Source: Micrococcales bacterium (GTDB lineage: Bacteria; Actinomycetota; Actinomycetes; Actinomycetales; Dermatophilaceae). From it: a stretch of DNA of 10,783 nt. The stretch is taken from NCBI GenBank assembly GCA_030452775.1, contig JAKDLQ010000063.1:1-10783 (forward strand). Direction: 5' to 3'. Numbering within the stretch: the stretch's first letter is position 1; each line of letters starts with the position of its first letter. Both the position numbers and the translations under genes were made by a program. Below the pieces are notes generated by a model. The model was not told the origin of the DNA and made no database searches. It saw only the letters and a list, made by a program, of their open reading frames with translations. Positions 1 to 6,859 of the stretch are shown here, piece after piece.

Positions 1-323
1 GTGTCGGTAGCAGGGGATGGGCCATCCGGCCCGCTCTCATGCGCCTCGTCGGTAGGGTCGGGGCTCACCTGCGGCGGCGCTTGCGCAACTGCGGCGGCCT
101 TCCTCGTCGAGCGCCGGGCTCGCTTGCGAGGAGGGGAGTCGACCTCGTCGACCGGCCCCTCGGGAGCCGGCGGAGCGGCATCCGGTTGCTCGGTGACAGA
201 AGGCTCGGTGGCGTCGACGTGCTCGGTGGCAGTGGTGCCGGCCTGATCGGTGGCGGTGGCGTCGACGTGCTCGGTGGTGCCGACGGACGTTTCGTCCGAA
301 GGGGTGTGATCGCTTCGTACCAT
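1..323 (-). CDS. rne: Ribonuclease E/G, N-terminal tail only (partial)
   Basis: The ATG at 323-321 opens a frame that stays open to the left edge, giving 107 residues beginning MVRSDHTPSDETSVG. The visible part is entirely low-complexity: Thr/Asp/Glu/Pro/Ala-rich, then a basic patch (PPRKRARRSTRKAAA, roughly residues 65-79), then acidic again. Actinobacterial RNase E proteins carry such a disordered N-terminal extension ahead of the S1 and catalytic domains, which would lie outside the window. The identification rests on this tail and on the TIGR03936 gene just upstream, a neighbour commonly seen next to rne/rng; no catalytic motif is visible. RNase E is the endonuclease that starts mRNA decay and processes rRNA. 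A 7-residue motif, TEHVDAT, occurs twice 16 residues apart (residues 17-23 and 33-39). The start is preceded by a modest GAGAG ribosome-binding sequence about 9 nt upstream. Another protein with a disordered N-terminus remains possible. Confidence 0.72.
   Translation of the reverse strand, partial: MVRSDHTPSDETSVGTTEHVDATATDQAGTTATEHVDATEPSVTEQPDAAPPAPEGPVDEVDSPPRKRARRSTRKAAAVAQAPPQVSPDPTDEAHESGPDGPSPATD
206..277. repeat. 24-bp perfect direct repeat inside rne tail
   Basis: The 24 bases at 206-229 recur exactly at 254-277, an offset of 48 bp or 16 codons, so the reading frame is kept. On the minus strand they encode the duplicated TEHVDAT segment. This looks like an old in-frame duplication in a disordered linker. 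Confidence 0.85.
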
Positions 324-346
324 GGTGGCGTCTCTCGTCAGGTGCG

Positions 347-376
347 ATGCGACCCACACGCGGCCGTGGCCGTCAA
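347..376 (-). promoter_or_regulatory. Weak candidate promoter for rne
   Basis: On the minus strand TTGACG (376-371) resembles a -35 box, and TCGCAT (352-347) lies 18 bp further on as a poor -10 (three of six consensus positions). Transcription from it would give a very short leader before the ATG at 323. The -35 is reasonable and the -10 is weak, so this is tentative. Confidence 0.22.
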
Positions 377-404
377 CACCGCACGAGCGCGGTTGCAGTC
401 GTCG

Positions 405-420
405 CGCCGCGTGCGCGGCG
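405..420. terminator. GC hairpin between TIGR03936 gene and rne
   Basis: CGCCGC (405-410) and GCGGCG (415-420) form a 6-bp perfect stem around a 4-nt loop, about 57 bp past the stop of the TIGR03936 gene and ahead of rne. No U-tract follows on the minus strand. It could be an actinobacterial-type terminator, an attenuating structure in the rne leader, or chance in GC-rich DNA. Confidence 0.3.
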
Positions 421-477
421 GAACGGAAGTCGTTTTGCTCCATCCGACCTCGGCTCGCGGGGGGCGCGGCACCGTGG

Positions 478-1308
478 TCACATGTCGTTGACCTTCTTGT
501 CGGCAGCCAGTGGATCAGCCACCCTCGCGGTTGCGGTGTCGAGCGGTCCCTGTGCCAGTCGCGTCACCAGGGGTGAACGCGGCGGCAGCAGGTCAGCTAT
601 CTCACGCAGCGCGGTCAGAATGTCACCGGGGCGGACGGCAGGTGTGGTGTGCCGTACGACCATGCGAAGTATCGCACAGTCTGGGCCGGGCCGCGCAGCA
701 GGCTCGAGAGGCGCGGGGGCGTGTTGGTCACCGTGGCGAGCCTCGTCGCCAGGATATTCGTCGGGTGCAAAGACGGTGGCTGCGACGATCGCAGCGCGGA
801 CGTCGAAGGTCCGTGCGCCCGATTTGGTCATCCTGGTCACCTCGGCGACCTCGCAGGCCAGCAGAGCGTCCACTGCCTCTCCGAGGAGGTGCCGGTCGAG
901 CCCGTCGAACTCGAGCAGCCAGACGCTGGCCTCGAGGCGATCAGCGAGCGCAGCCGGGCCGGCCTCGACGACCTCGACGATGTCGATGCCCTCAGGCAGC
1001 GCCTCATCGAGCGCGACCCGGACCGAGGCGGGATCGACGCGCTGCGTCACCGAGATCTCGACGTACTCCGCCTCGCTCGCCGTCCCCGTCGCGGCCGCGT
1101 TGGCATAGCTGATCTTGGGGTGCGGGTGGAACCCTCCGGAGAAGGCCATCGGCACGTCCGCCCGGCGCAGCGCACGCTCCAGGGCTCGCTGGAAGTCGCG
1201 GCTCGAGCTGAAACGCAGCCGGCCCCGCTTCGCGTAGCGGATCCGGAGCTTTTGCACCGCGGGGTCGGGCGCGGGGCCTTCAGGAATGCGCTGACGCGAT
1301 GGTGCCAT
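478..1308 (-). CDS. TIGR03936/DUF2344 radical-SAM-linked protein
   Basis: A 276-residue cytoplasmic protein. The N-terminal half carries the family signature: LRIRYAKRGRLRFSSSRDF (residues 21-39), LERALRRADVPMAFSGGFHPHPKISYA (43-69) and GTASEAEYVEI (75-85). This family occurs either fused to, or as a separate gene near, a B12-binding-type radical SAM protein (TIGR03960), often beside rne/rng. Its biochemical role is not established. The C-terminal third (about 185-276) is less conserved, with an acidic/proline linker and a KKVNDM end. I chose the ATG at 1308 because the family match begins soon after it; no Shine-Dalgarno is visible there, so it may be poorly or leaderlessly initiated. An upstream in-frame ATG at 1365 would add a Trp-rich stretch encoded by a short tandem repeat and is unlikely. 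The expected radical SAM partner is not directly upstream: that place holds an acyltransferase. Confidence 0.88.
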   Translation of the reverse strand: MAPSRQRIPEGPAPDPAVQKLRIRYAKRGRLRFSSSRDFQRALERALRRADVPMAFSGGFHPHPKISYANAAATGTASEAEYVEISVTQRVDPASVRVALDEALPEGIDIVEVVEAGPAALADRLEASVWLLEFDGLDRHLLGEAVDALLACEVAEVTRMTKSGARTFDVRAAIVAATVFAPDEYPGDEARHGDQHAPAPLEPAARPGPDCAILRMVVRHTTPAVRPGDILTALREIADLLPPRSPLVTRLAQGPLDTATARVADPLAADKKVNDM

Positions 1309-1325
1309 GGCGTGAACGCTACCGA

Positions 1326-1369
1326 GCCATACGGGCCATATGAGCCATACGGCTGCTCCGCCCATACGG
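1326..1369. repeat. Tandem 9-bp GCCATACGG repeats upstream of the TIGR03936 gene
   Basis: Three head-to-tail 9-bp units lie at 1326-1334, 1335-1343 (variant GCCATATGA) and 1344-1352. A further CCATACGG lies at 1362-1369, in the 108-bp spacer between the acyltransferase stop and the TIGR03936 start. The repeats sit 18-61 bp upstream of that start, where a promoter or operator would be expected. Whether they bind a regulator or are just slippage products cannot be told from sequence. Confidence 0.8.
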
Positions 1370-1416
1370 CTGGTCCGCGCGATGAGAGGGCCTGGGCCAG
1401 GAAAGCCTCGGCCCGG

Positions 1417-2349
1417 CTAGCGATCGTGCGACGTCCCACCCTCTCCCTCCCGGCGGCCCGCCTCGCGCTCAGCGGTCTCGCACTCTGCGGTCTCGCGCTC
1501 AGCGGTCTCGCGCTCAGCGGTCTCGCGCTCAGCGGTCTCGCGCTCAGCGGTCTCGGGCTCAGCGGTCTCGCGCTCAGCGCGGCGTTGGGCCGCGCGCCGC
1601 TGCGCCGCCGCGCGCAGCCGGGCCGCGGCCTCAGCCTCATCGAGGCGGGTGGCCTCGGTGAGCGTTGGCGCCATCCCGCCCATGCTGTCGGGCAGGAACT
1701 TCAGATCCGGCCCGGTGAGCGGCTCGTAGGCAGCGCGAGCCTCGTCGAGCATCCTCGCCATGACGGCCTTGTACTGCGCCGTGAGCTCGACGGCGTCGGC
1801 GCCTGCGGGTGCCGGGATCGGCTCGCCGGCCGACACACTGATGGGAATCCTGGTGCGTCCCAGCCGCTTGGGGTATCCCTTGGTCCACACCCGTTGGGAG
1901 CCCCAGATGACGACGGGCAGGATCGGGACGCCGGCTTCGATCGCCATCCGGGCCGCCCCGCTCTTGAACTCCTTGAGCTCGAAGGAGCGCGAGATAGTGG
2001 CCTCGGGGAAGACCCCGACGATCTCCCCTGCCCGCAACGCCCTCACGGCATCTAGATACGAGGCCATGCCTGCCGTGCGGTCCACGGGGATGTGCTTCAT
2101 GCTGCGCATGAGCGGTCCGCTGATCCGGTGCGTGAAGACGACGTCCTTGGCCATGAAGCGAACGAGCCGCTTGGACTTCTGCGCCACGAGACCGGCATAC
2201 GTGAAGTCCATGTAGCCGGTGTGGTTGATGACCATGACGGCACCACCGGTGCGGGGGACGTTGTCATCTCCGCGGACGGTGAACTTCAGGCCCTGGAGGG
2301 CGAAGATGCCCCGGGCCACGACGATGACCGACTGGTAGACGGGCTCCAT
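1417..2349 (-). CDS. PlsC-type 1-acylglycerol-3-phosphate acyltransferase family protein
   Basis: A 310-residue membrane-associated lysophospholipid acyltransferase of the PlsC/LPLAT superfamily, expected to move an acyl group from acyl-CoA or acyl-ACP to a lysophospholipid such as lysophosphatidate. Block I is the catalytic H-x4-D in NHTGYMDF (His43, Asp48); block II is around HIPVDR (86-91); block III is FPEAT (114-118), with Ala where many members have Gly; block IV is GVPILPVVIWG (140-150). The N-terminus MEPVYQSVIVVARGIFALQG is hydrophobic and could sit on the membrane. After about residue 235 the domain gives way to an Ala/Arg/Glu-rich tail with pentapeptide repeats (257-297), likely helical or disordered and unusual for the core family. 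The ATG at 2349 fits the usual family start; an in-frame GTG at 2358 would add three residues, and neither has a strong ribosome-binding site. It lies 76 bp downstream of the CoA-transferase gene on the same strand, so cotranscription is possible. The exact acyl acceptor is unknown. Confidence 0.9.
   Translation of the reverse strand: MEPVYQSVIVVARGIFALQGLKFTVRGDDNVPRTGGAVMVINHTGYMDFTYAGLVAQKSKRLVRFMAKDVVFTHRISGPLMRSMKHIPVDRTAGMASYLDAVRALRAGEIVGVFPEATISRSFELKEFKSGAARMAIEAGVPILPVVIWGSQRVWTKGYPKRLGRTRIPISVSAGEPIPAPAGADAVELTAQYKAVMARMLDEARAAYEPLTGPDLKFLPDSMGGMAPTLTEATRLDEAEAAARLRAAAQRRAAQRRAERETAEPETAERETAERETAERETAERETAECETAEREAGRREGEGGTSHDR
1461..1580. repeat. 15-bp tandem repeat, eight units, coding for ERETA-type pentapeptides
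   Basis: Eight consecutive 15-bp units of consensus TCTCGCGCTCAGCGG run from 1461 to 1580. Four are exact (starting 1491, 1506, 1521, 1536); the others differ at one or two bases (starting 1461, 1476, 1551, 1566). On the minus strand they encode ERETA/EPETA/ECETA repeats in the tail of the acyltransferase. The unit is a multiple of three, so gain or loss of copies changes tail length without breaking the frame. Confidence 0.95.
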
Positions 2350-2410
2350 GAAGGACACTCTGCCCTGTCCGGCAACGCGTCGCACAAAGAAAGGCTTGCC
2401 CGCGATCACA

Positions 2411-2423
2411 CACCGGGCCGGTG
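2411..2423. other. 13-bp dyad just past the CoA-transferase stop
   Basis: CACCGG-G-CCGGTG is a perfect dyad with 6-base arms around one central base. It lies 2 bp past the CoA-transferase stop codon and about 60 bp upstream of the acyltransferase start. The single-base centre makes a full RNA hairpin impossible, though four base pairs with a 5-nt loop could form. It could be a protein-binding site or chance. Confidence 0.3.
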
Positions 2424-2425
2424 CT

Positions 2426-3940
2426 TCAGTGCGGTCGCATCGATCCGGTGTCCATGAACCGTTGATGCCAGGACAACGCCTCGGCGAGCAGATGCGGTGT
2501 GTGCCGCCCCCACGCCCGGTGCGCCGCGCGCGCCGTGTAGTCCTCGAGCATCGGCCGGTACTCGGGATGGGCGCAGTTGGCGATGATCCGTTCGGCGCGC
2601 TTGCGCGGCGCGAGACCGCGCAGGTCGGCCAGGCCCTGCTCGGTGATGATGACGTCAACGTCGTGCTCGGTGTGGTCGACGTGTGAGGCCATCGGCACGA
2701 TGCACGACAGGGCCCCGTCCTTCGCCGTCGACGGCGTGACGAACGTCGAGACGAACGCGTTGCGGGCGAAGTCGCCGGAGCCGCCGATGCCGTTCTGGAT
2801 CCGCGAGCCCATGATGTGGGTGGAGTTGACGTTGCCGTAGATGTCGGCCTCGATCATCCCGTTGCTCGCGATGACCCCGAGCCGACGGATCACCTCGGGA
2901 TGGTTGGAGATCTCCTGCGGGCGCAGGATGATTCGCTCCCTGAACTCGTCGATCCGGTCGAGGAAGTGCTCGATCCCGGCCGGGGAGAGCGAGAACGCCG
3001 TCGCCGAGGCGAGTGCGATCGTGCCCGACTCGATGAGGTCGAGCATGCCGTCCTGGAGCACCTCGGTGTATGCCGTCAGGCCCTTCCGGCCGCTCTCCCC
3101 CAGCCCGGCGAGCACGGCGTTGGCGATGTTGCCGACCCCCGACTGCAGCGGCAGCAGTCCCTCGGGCATCCGGCCGGCCCGGACCTCCGCGTCGAGGAAC
3201 TCGATGAAGTGCCCGGCGATGGCCTTCGAGTCCTCGTCGGGTGGCTTGAAGGGCGTGTTGCGATCGGGCGCGTGGGTCTCGACGATCCCGACGACCTTCT
3301 CCGGCGGGCAGATGAAGTGCGGCACGCCGATCCGGTCTCCTGGTGCGGTGATCATCACCGGCTTCCGGTCCGGGGGGAGCTCCGTCCCGTAGTAGACGTC
3401 GTGCATCCCCACGAGACCCTCGGGCTGCCACGAGTTGACCTCGAGGATGACCTTGTCCGCGATGTCGATCCAGGTCTTGTTGTTGCCGATCGAGGAGCTC
3501 GGGATCAGGTGTCCCTGCTCGGTGATGCCGGCGATCTCGACCAAGGCGACGCCCAGCGGGCCGAGGAAGCCCTCCCAGGCCATCTGCGCCACATGTGAGA
3601 GGTGGACGTCGATGTAGTCCATCCGCCCGGCGTTGATCTTGGCCCGGCTCACCGGATCGGACTGATAAGGCAGGCGCAGCTCGATGCCATCGGCCTCGGC
3701 GAGCGCCCCGTCGAGCTCTGGAGCCGTGGAGGCCCCCGTCCACACCCCGATCCGGAAGTCGTGCCCGTCCGTGCGGAACGCGTGGATCCGGGCGGCGAGC
3801 GCCTGCGGCACCGCCTTGGGGTAGCCCGCTCCGGTGAAGCCGCTCATGCCGACGTTGTCGCCGGGCTCGATGAGCGCGGCAGCCTCGTCGGCCGTCATGA
3901 TCTTCCTGCGCAGCCCGAGGTGGGCGATGCGTTCGGACAT
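2426..3940 (-). CDS. Succinyl-CoA:acetate CoA-transferase / acetyl-CoA hydrolase family
   Basis: A 504-residue class I CoA-transferase, full length for the AarC/Cat1 (TIGR03458-like) group. These enzymes swap CoA between succinyl-CoA and acetate, or hydrolyse acetyl-CoA, in the cytoplasm, linking acetate use or overflow to the TCA cycle. The likely catalytic glutamate, which forms the gamma-glutamyl-CoA thioester, is Glu293 in YTEVLQDGMLDLI. Other family blocks are GFTGAGYPKAVPQALA (34-49), QSGVGNIANAVLAGL (266-280), the glycine-rich GIGGSGDFARNAF (384-396) and HDVDVIITEQGLADLRG (426-442). The ATG at 3940 is supported by GGAGGG 6 nt upstream and by the match of the N-terminus to the family. 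It diverges from valS across a 154-bp spacer. Substrate preference (succinate versus other acids) is inferred from family resemblance; pure acetyl-CoA hydrolase activity is the main alternative. Confidence 0.93.
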   Translation of the reverse strand: MSERIAHLGLRRKIMTADEAAALIEPGDNVGMSGFTGAGYPKAVPQALAARIHAFRTDGHDFRIGVWTGASTAPELDGALAEADGIELRLPYQSDPVSRAKINAGRMDYIDVHLSHVAQMAWEGFLGPLGVALVEIAGITEQGHLIPSSSIGNNKTWIDIADKVILEVNSWQPEGLVGMHDVYYGTELPPDRKPVMITAPGDRIGVPHFICPPEKVVGIVETHAPDRNTPFKPPDEDSKAIAGHFIEFLDAEVRAGRMPEGLLPLQSGVGNIANAVLAGLGESGRKGLTAYTEVLQDGMLDLIESGTIALASATAFSLSPAGIEHFLDRIDEFRERIILRPQEISNHPEVIRRLGVIASNGMIEADIYGNVNSTHIMGSRIQNGIGGSGDFARNAFVSTFVTPSTAKDGALSCIVPMASHVDHTEHDVDVIITEQGLADLRGLAPRKRAERIIANCAHPEYRPMLEDYTARAAHRAWGRHTPHLLAEALSWHQRFMDTGSMRPH

Positions 3941-3946
3941 GGGTTT

Positions 3947-3952
3947 CCCTCC
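3947..3952 (-). promoter_or_regulatory. Strong ribosome-binding site of the CoA-transferase gene
   Basis: On the minus strand GGAGGG lies 6 nt before the ATG at 3940, a near-ideal Shine-Dalgarno match. It fixes the start and argues against the much longer upstream-extended frame. Confidence 0.85.
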
Positions 3953-4001
3953 GGCCCTGATGCGTCGTGGTGCCCAGTCTAGGGATCTGGTGTTCTGCCC
4001 T

Positions 4002-4036
4002 CTCGGCGCCTTGGGGAGATCGGTGGCGGCGCCGAG
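4002..4036. promoter_or_regulatory. 9-bp inverted repeat in the CoA-transferase/valS divergent spacer
   Basis: CTCGGCGCC (4002-4010) and its exact reverse complement GGCGCCGAG (4028-4036) flank a 17-nt spacer. The element lies in the 154-bp divergent region 3941-4094, 58 bp upstream of the valS start and 61 bp upstream of the CoA-transferase start. It could be an operator serving one or both genes, or a hairpin in the valS leader. I saw no T-box specifier or antiterminator sequence. A possible minus-strand -10 (TAGACT, 3981-3976) lies nearby without a convincing -35. Confidence 0.5.
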
Positions 4037-4094
4037 CTGAGCGGCATACGTCGTGATGTGCGGACGGCGCGGATGGGCATGGAAGGATTGCCGC

Positions 4095-6758
4095 ATGACG
4101 CAACCCCCTGCCTCGACTGGCACCCGGATCCCCGAGCGGCCCACGCTCGACGGCCTCGAGGACAAGTGGCTGCAGGTATGGCAGGACGAGGGCACCTACA
4201 CCTTCGACCGGGCCCGGGCCCTCTCGCTGCCTCGTGAGCAGGTCTTCGCGATCGACACCCCACCGCCGACGGCCTCCGGCTCGCTGCACGTCGGTCACGT
4301 CTTCAGCTACACCCACACCGACTGCATGGCGCGCTACCAGCGGATGCGCGGCCTCGAGGTCTTCTACCCCATCGGGTGGGACGACAACGGGCTGCCCACC
4401 GAGCGCAGGGTGCAGAACTACTACGGCGTGCGCGGCGACGCCACGCTGCCCTACGAGGAGGACTTCACGCCGCCGTTCACCGAGGGCGTCGACGAGCGCG
4501 GCAAGACGATCAGGCCCTACGATCAACGCCCGATCAGCCGCAAGAACTTCATCGAGCTGTGCGACATCCTCACGGTCGAGGACGAGGTGGCGTTCGAGTC
4601 GCTCTTCCGGCGGCTCGGTTTCTCACTCGACTGGGACATCAGCTACCGGACCATCGATGAGCGCTCGCGTGCCGTTGCGCAGCAGGCCTTCCTGCGCAAC
4701 CTCGCCAGGGGCGAGGCATACCAGTCCGAGGCGCCGGGCCTGTGGGACGTGACCTTCCAGACTGCGGTCGCCCAGGCCGAGGTCGAGGCGCGGGACTACC
4801 CCGGCGCCTATCATCGGGTGGCGTTCCACCGGATCGACGAGGACGGGGCGAGGGGGCCGGTCTACATCGAGACGACGCGTCCCGAGCTCATCCCCTCGGT
4901 CGTGGCCCTCATCGCCCACCCCGACGACGAGCGCTACCAGCCGCTCTTCGGCACCGCGGTGACCTCGCCCCTTTTCGGGGTCGAGGTGCCGGTGCTCGCG
5001 CATCGCGCAGCGGAGATGGACAAGGGCACGGGTATCGCCATGTGCTGCACCTTCGGTGACCTCACCGACGTCATGTGGTGGCGCGAGCTGCAGCTGCCCA
5101 TCCGGTCGGTGATCACGCGCAACGGCCGTCTCCAGGCGGAGCTGCCCGAGTGGATCGCCGGCGGCAAGGGCGAGCAGCTGTATGCCGCCGAGCTCGCCAC
5201 CAAGACGACGTTCAGTGCGCGTGAGGCCGTCGTGACCGCCCTCCGGGCCTCCGGTGACCTCGACGGCGAACCGGTCAAGACCCAACGGAAGGCCAACTTT
5301 TACGAGAAGGGCGACAAGCCGCTCGAGATCGTCACGTCGCGCCAGTGGTACATCCGTAACGGTGGGCGCGACGTGGACCTGCGCGCGGCTCTCGTGAGGC
5401 GTGGCGAGGAGATCGACTTCCACCCGGCGTTCATGCAAGCGCGCTACCGCAACTGGGTCGAGGGCCTCAAGGGCGACTGGCTCATCTCCCGTCAGCGCTT
5501 CTTCGGCGTGCCGTTCCCGGTCTGGTACCCGCTCGACCCACAGGGCGAGGCCGACTACTCGCGTCCGCTGACCCCGCCCGAGTCGGCCCTGCCGGTCGAC
5601 CCGCAGATCGACGTGCCGGCGGGCTACACCGCCGGGCAGCGAGGGGCGCCAGGCGGGTTCATGGCCGACCCCGACATCATGGACACGTGGGCGACCTCGT
5701 CGATGACGCCGCAGATCGCGGCCGGCTGGCCGGTCGCGGACGGGTCCGGGCTCCGATCGGACGCCGAGCTGTTCGAGGCGATCTTCCCGATGGACATGCG
5801 CCCACAGGCGCACGACATCATCCGCACCTGGCTCTTCTCCACGGTGACCCGGGCGCACTTCGAGCACGAGAGCATCCCGTGGCGCAGTGCCGCGATCAGC
5901 GGCTGGATCCTCGATCCGGAGCGCAAGAAGATGAGCAAATCCAAGGGCAACGCCGAGACACCCGAGGACGTCGTGCGAGCGCACGGCGCCGACGCCGTGC
6001 GTTACTGGGCCGCCTCGGGCCGGCTGGGCACCGACGCCGCCTACGACACCGGCGAGATGAAGATCGGGCGCCGTCTCGCGATCAAGGTGCTCAACGCCTC
6101 GAAGTTCGCGCTGGGTTTCGGTGCGGGTGCCGGCGATCTGCATGCCGCCGTCGTCAATCCGCTCGACCTCTCGATGCTCGCGGCACTCGCTGACGTCGTC
6201 GACAAGGCGAGCGCCGGCTTCGAGTCCTGGGACTACACCCGGTCGCTCGAGGTGACCGAGACCTTCTTCTGGAGCTTCTGCGACGACTATCTCGAGCTCG
6301 TCAAGGAGCGGGCCCACGGCGGCCAGGGCGAGGCCGAGGCCGCGAGCGCGCGGGCGGCGCTACGCCTCGCTCTCGAGACCCTCCTGCGGCTGCTCGCTCC
6401 CTTCATCCCCTATGTGACCGAGGAGGTCTGGTCCTGGTTCGGGGACGGCTCGGTGCACCGGCAGCCCTGGCCCGCGCGCGGCGAGCTACCCGCGGGCGGG
6501 GACCCGGCACTGCTCGCCTCGGTCGGCGCGGCTCTCACCAAGGTTCGCAAGGTCAAGTCCGAAGCCAAGCTCGGGATGCGCGCGATGGTGCACACGATGA
6601 CCCTGGTCGGGACGCCGGGGCAGCTCGACGACGTCCGGATCGCCGAGGCGGACCTCAAGGCATCCAGCCGCATCGGCGAGCTGCGCTACGCAGAGGGTGA
6701 CGGGCTCGAAGTGCGAGAGGCCGAGCTGGTTCCCGTCGAGAAGGTGGCACGCAGCTGA
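4095..6758 (+). CDS. valS: Valine--tRNA ligase (archaeal-like type)
   Basis: An 887-residue class Ia aminoacyl-tRNA synthetase that charges tRNA-Val in the cytoplasm. The HIGH-type signature is HVGH (65-68) after PPPTASGSL, and the KMSKS loop is at 612-616. The editing domain that clears mischarged threonine is present, with GTGIAMCCTFGD at about 311-322. The block WDDNGLPTERRVQNYYGVR (95-113) and the CCTFGD form of the editing motif are features I associate with the archaeal-like ValRS branch also seen in actinobacteria, rather than with E. coli-type ValS. In agreement, the C-terminus stops shortly after the anticodon-binding domain and lacks an evident long coiled-coil arm. The ATG at 4095 is supported by GGAAGGA just upstream (4081-4087); an earlier in-frame ATG at 4053 has no conserved sequence. 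It is transcribed away from the CoA-transferase gene and followed 101 bp later by an oxidoreductase on the same strand. Confidence 0.97.
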   Translation: MTQPPASTGTRIPERPTLDGLEDKWLQVWQDEGTYTFDRARALSLPREQVFAIDTPPPTASGSLHVGHVFSYTHTDCMARYQRMRGLEVFYPIGWDDNGLPTERRVQNYYGVRGDATLPYEEDFTPPFTEGVDERGKTIRPYDQRPISRKNFIELCDILTVEDEVAFESLFRRLGFSLDWDISYRTIDERSRAVAQQAFLRNLARGEAYQSEAPGLWDVTFQTAVAQAEVEARDYPGAYHRVAFHRIDEDGARGPVYIETTRPELIPSVVALIAHPDDERYQPLFGTAVTSPLFGVEVPVLAHRAAEMDKGTGIAMCCTFGDLTDVMWWRELQLPIRSVITRNGRLQAELPEWIAGGKGEQLYAAELATKTTFSAREAVVTALRASGDLDGEPVKTQRKANFYEKGDKPLEIVTSRQWYIRNGGRDVDLRAALVRRGEEIDFHPAFMQARYRNWVEGLKGDWLISRQRFFGVPFPVWYPLDPQGEADYSRPLTPPESALPVDPQIDVPAGYTAGQRGAPGGFMADPDIMDTWATSSMTPQIAAGWPVADGSGLRSDAELFEAIFPMDMRPQAHDIIRTWLFSTVTRAHFEHESIPWRSAAISGWILDPERKKMSKSKGNAETPEDVVRAHGADAVRYWAASGRLGTDAAYDTGEMKIGRRLAIKVLNASKFALGFGAGAGDLHAAVVNPLDLSMLAALADVVDKASAGFESWDYTRSLEVTETFFWSFCDDYLELVKERAHGGQGEAEAASARAALRLALETLLRLLAPFIPYVTEEVWSWFGDGSVHRQPWPARGELPAGGDPALLASVGAALTKVRKVKSEAKLGMRAMVHTMTLVGTPGQLDDVRIAEADLKASSRIGELRYAEGDGLEVREAELVPVEKVARS

Positions 6759-6859
6759 TCGTCGACTGATCCCCCAGCCGCCCGCGTGAGCACGTCTACA
6801 GCAGCAGGCGACGGCCATTGCCCCCATTGTCCCCCTTGTCCAAGGAGAGCGAGCCCGAA

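Noticed and set aside
1309..1365. N-terminal extension of the TIGR03936 protein from the ATG at 1365, giving a hydrophobic Trp-rich leader like a signal peptide
   Set aside because: The extension is encoded by a 9-bp tandem repeat, has no ribosome-binding site, and the family is cytoplasmic with conserved sequence starting after 1308.
1461..1580. CRISPR-like array
   Set aside because: The 15-bp units are contiguous without spacers and lie inside a coding frame, so this is a coding minisatellite.
649..2055. Long plus-strand open frame of 468 codons opposite the TIGR03936 and acyltransferase genes
   Set aside because: It is antisense to two genes with clear family motifs, and its sequence is repeat- and Arg/Gly/Leu-biased with no recognisable domain. 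Long antisense frames are expected in GC-rich DNA.
2350..2658. 103-residue upstream extension of the acyltransferase frame
   Set aside because: It overlaps the end of the CoA-transferase gene and is Ser/Arg/Pro-rich without homology; the family start MEPVYQ at 2349 fits better.
2655..4526. 623-codon minus-strand frame overlapping the CoA-transferase gene in another frame and valS
   Set aside because: It crosses the divergent promoter region and both genes, and its translation is low-complexity Arg/Gly/Asp-rich. The CoA-transferase and valS frames carry the conserved motifs.
4623..6317. 564-codon minus-strand frame opposite valS
   Set aside because: It is antisense to a well-conserved synthetase and has no motif of its own; codon-position GC bias explains the lack of stops.
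6817..6840. ATTGCCCCC/ATTGTCCCCC direct repeat before the oxidoreductase as an operator or promoter
   Set aside because: It is a short C-rich near-repeat with no matching -10 or dyad; too little to support a site.
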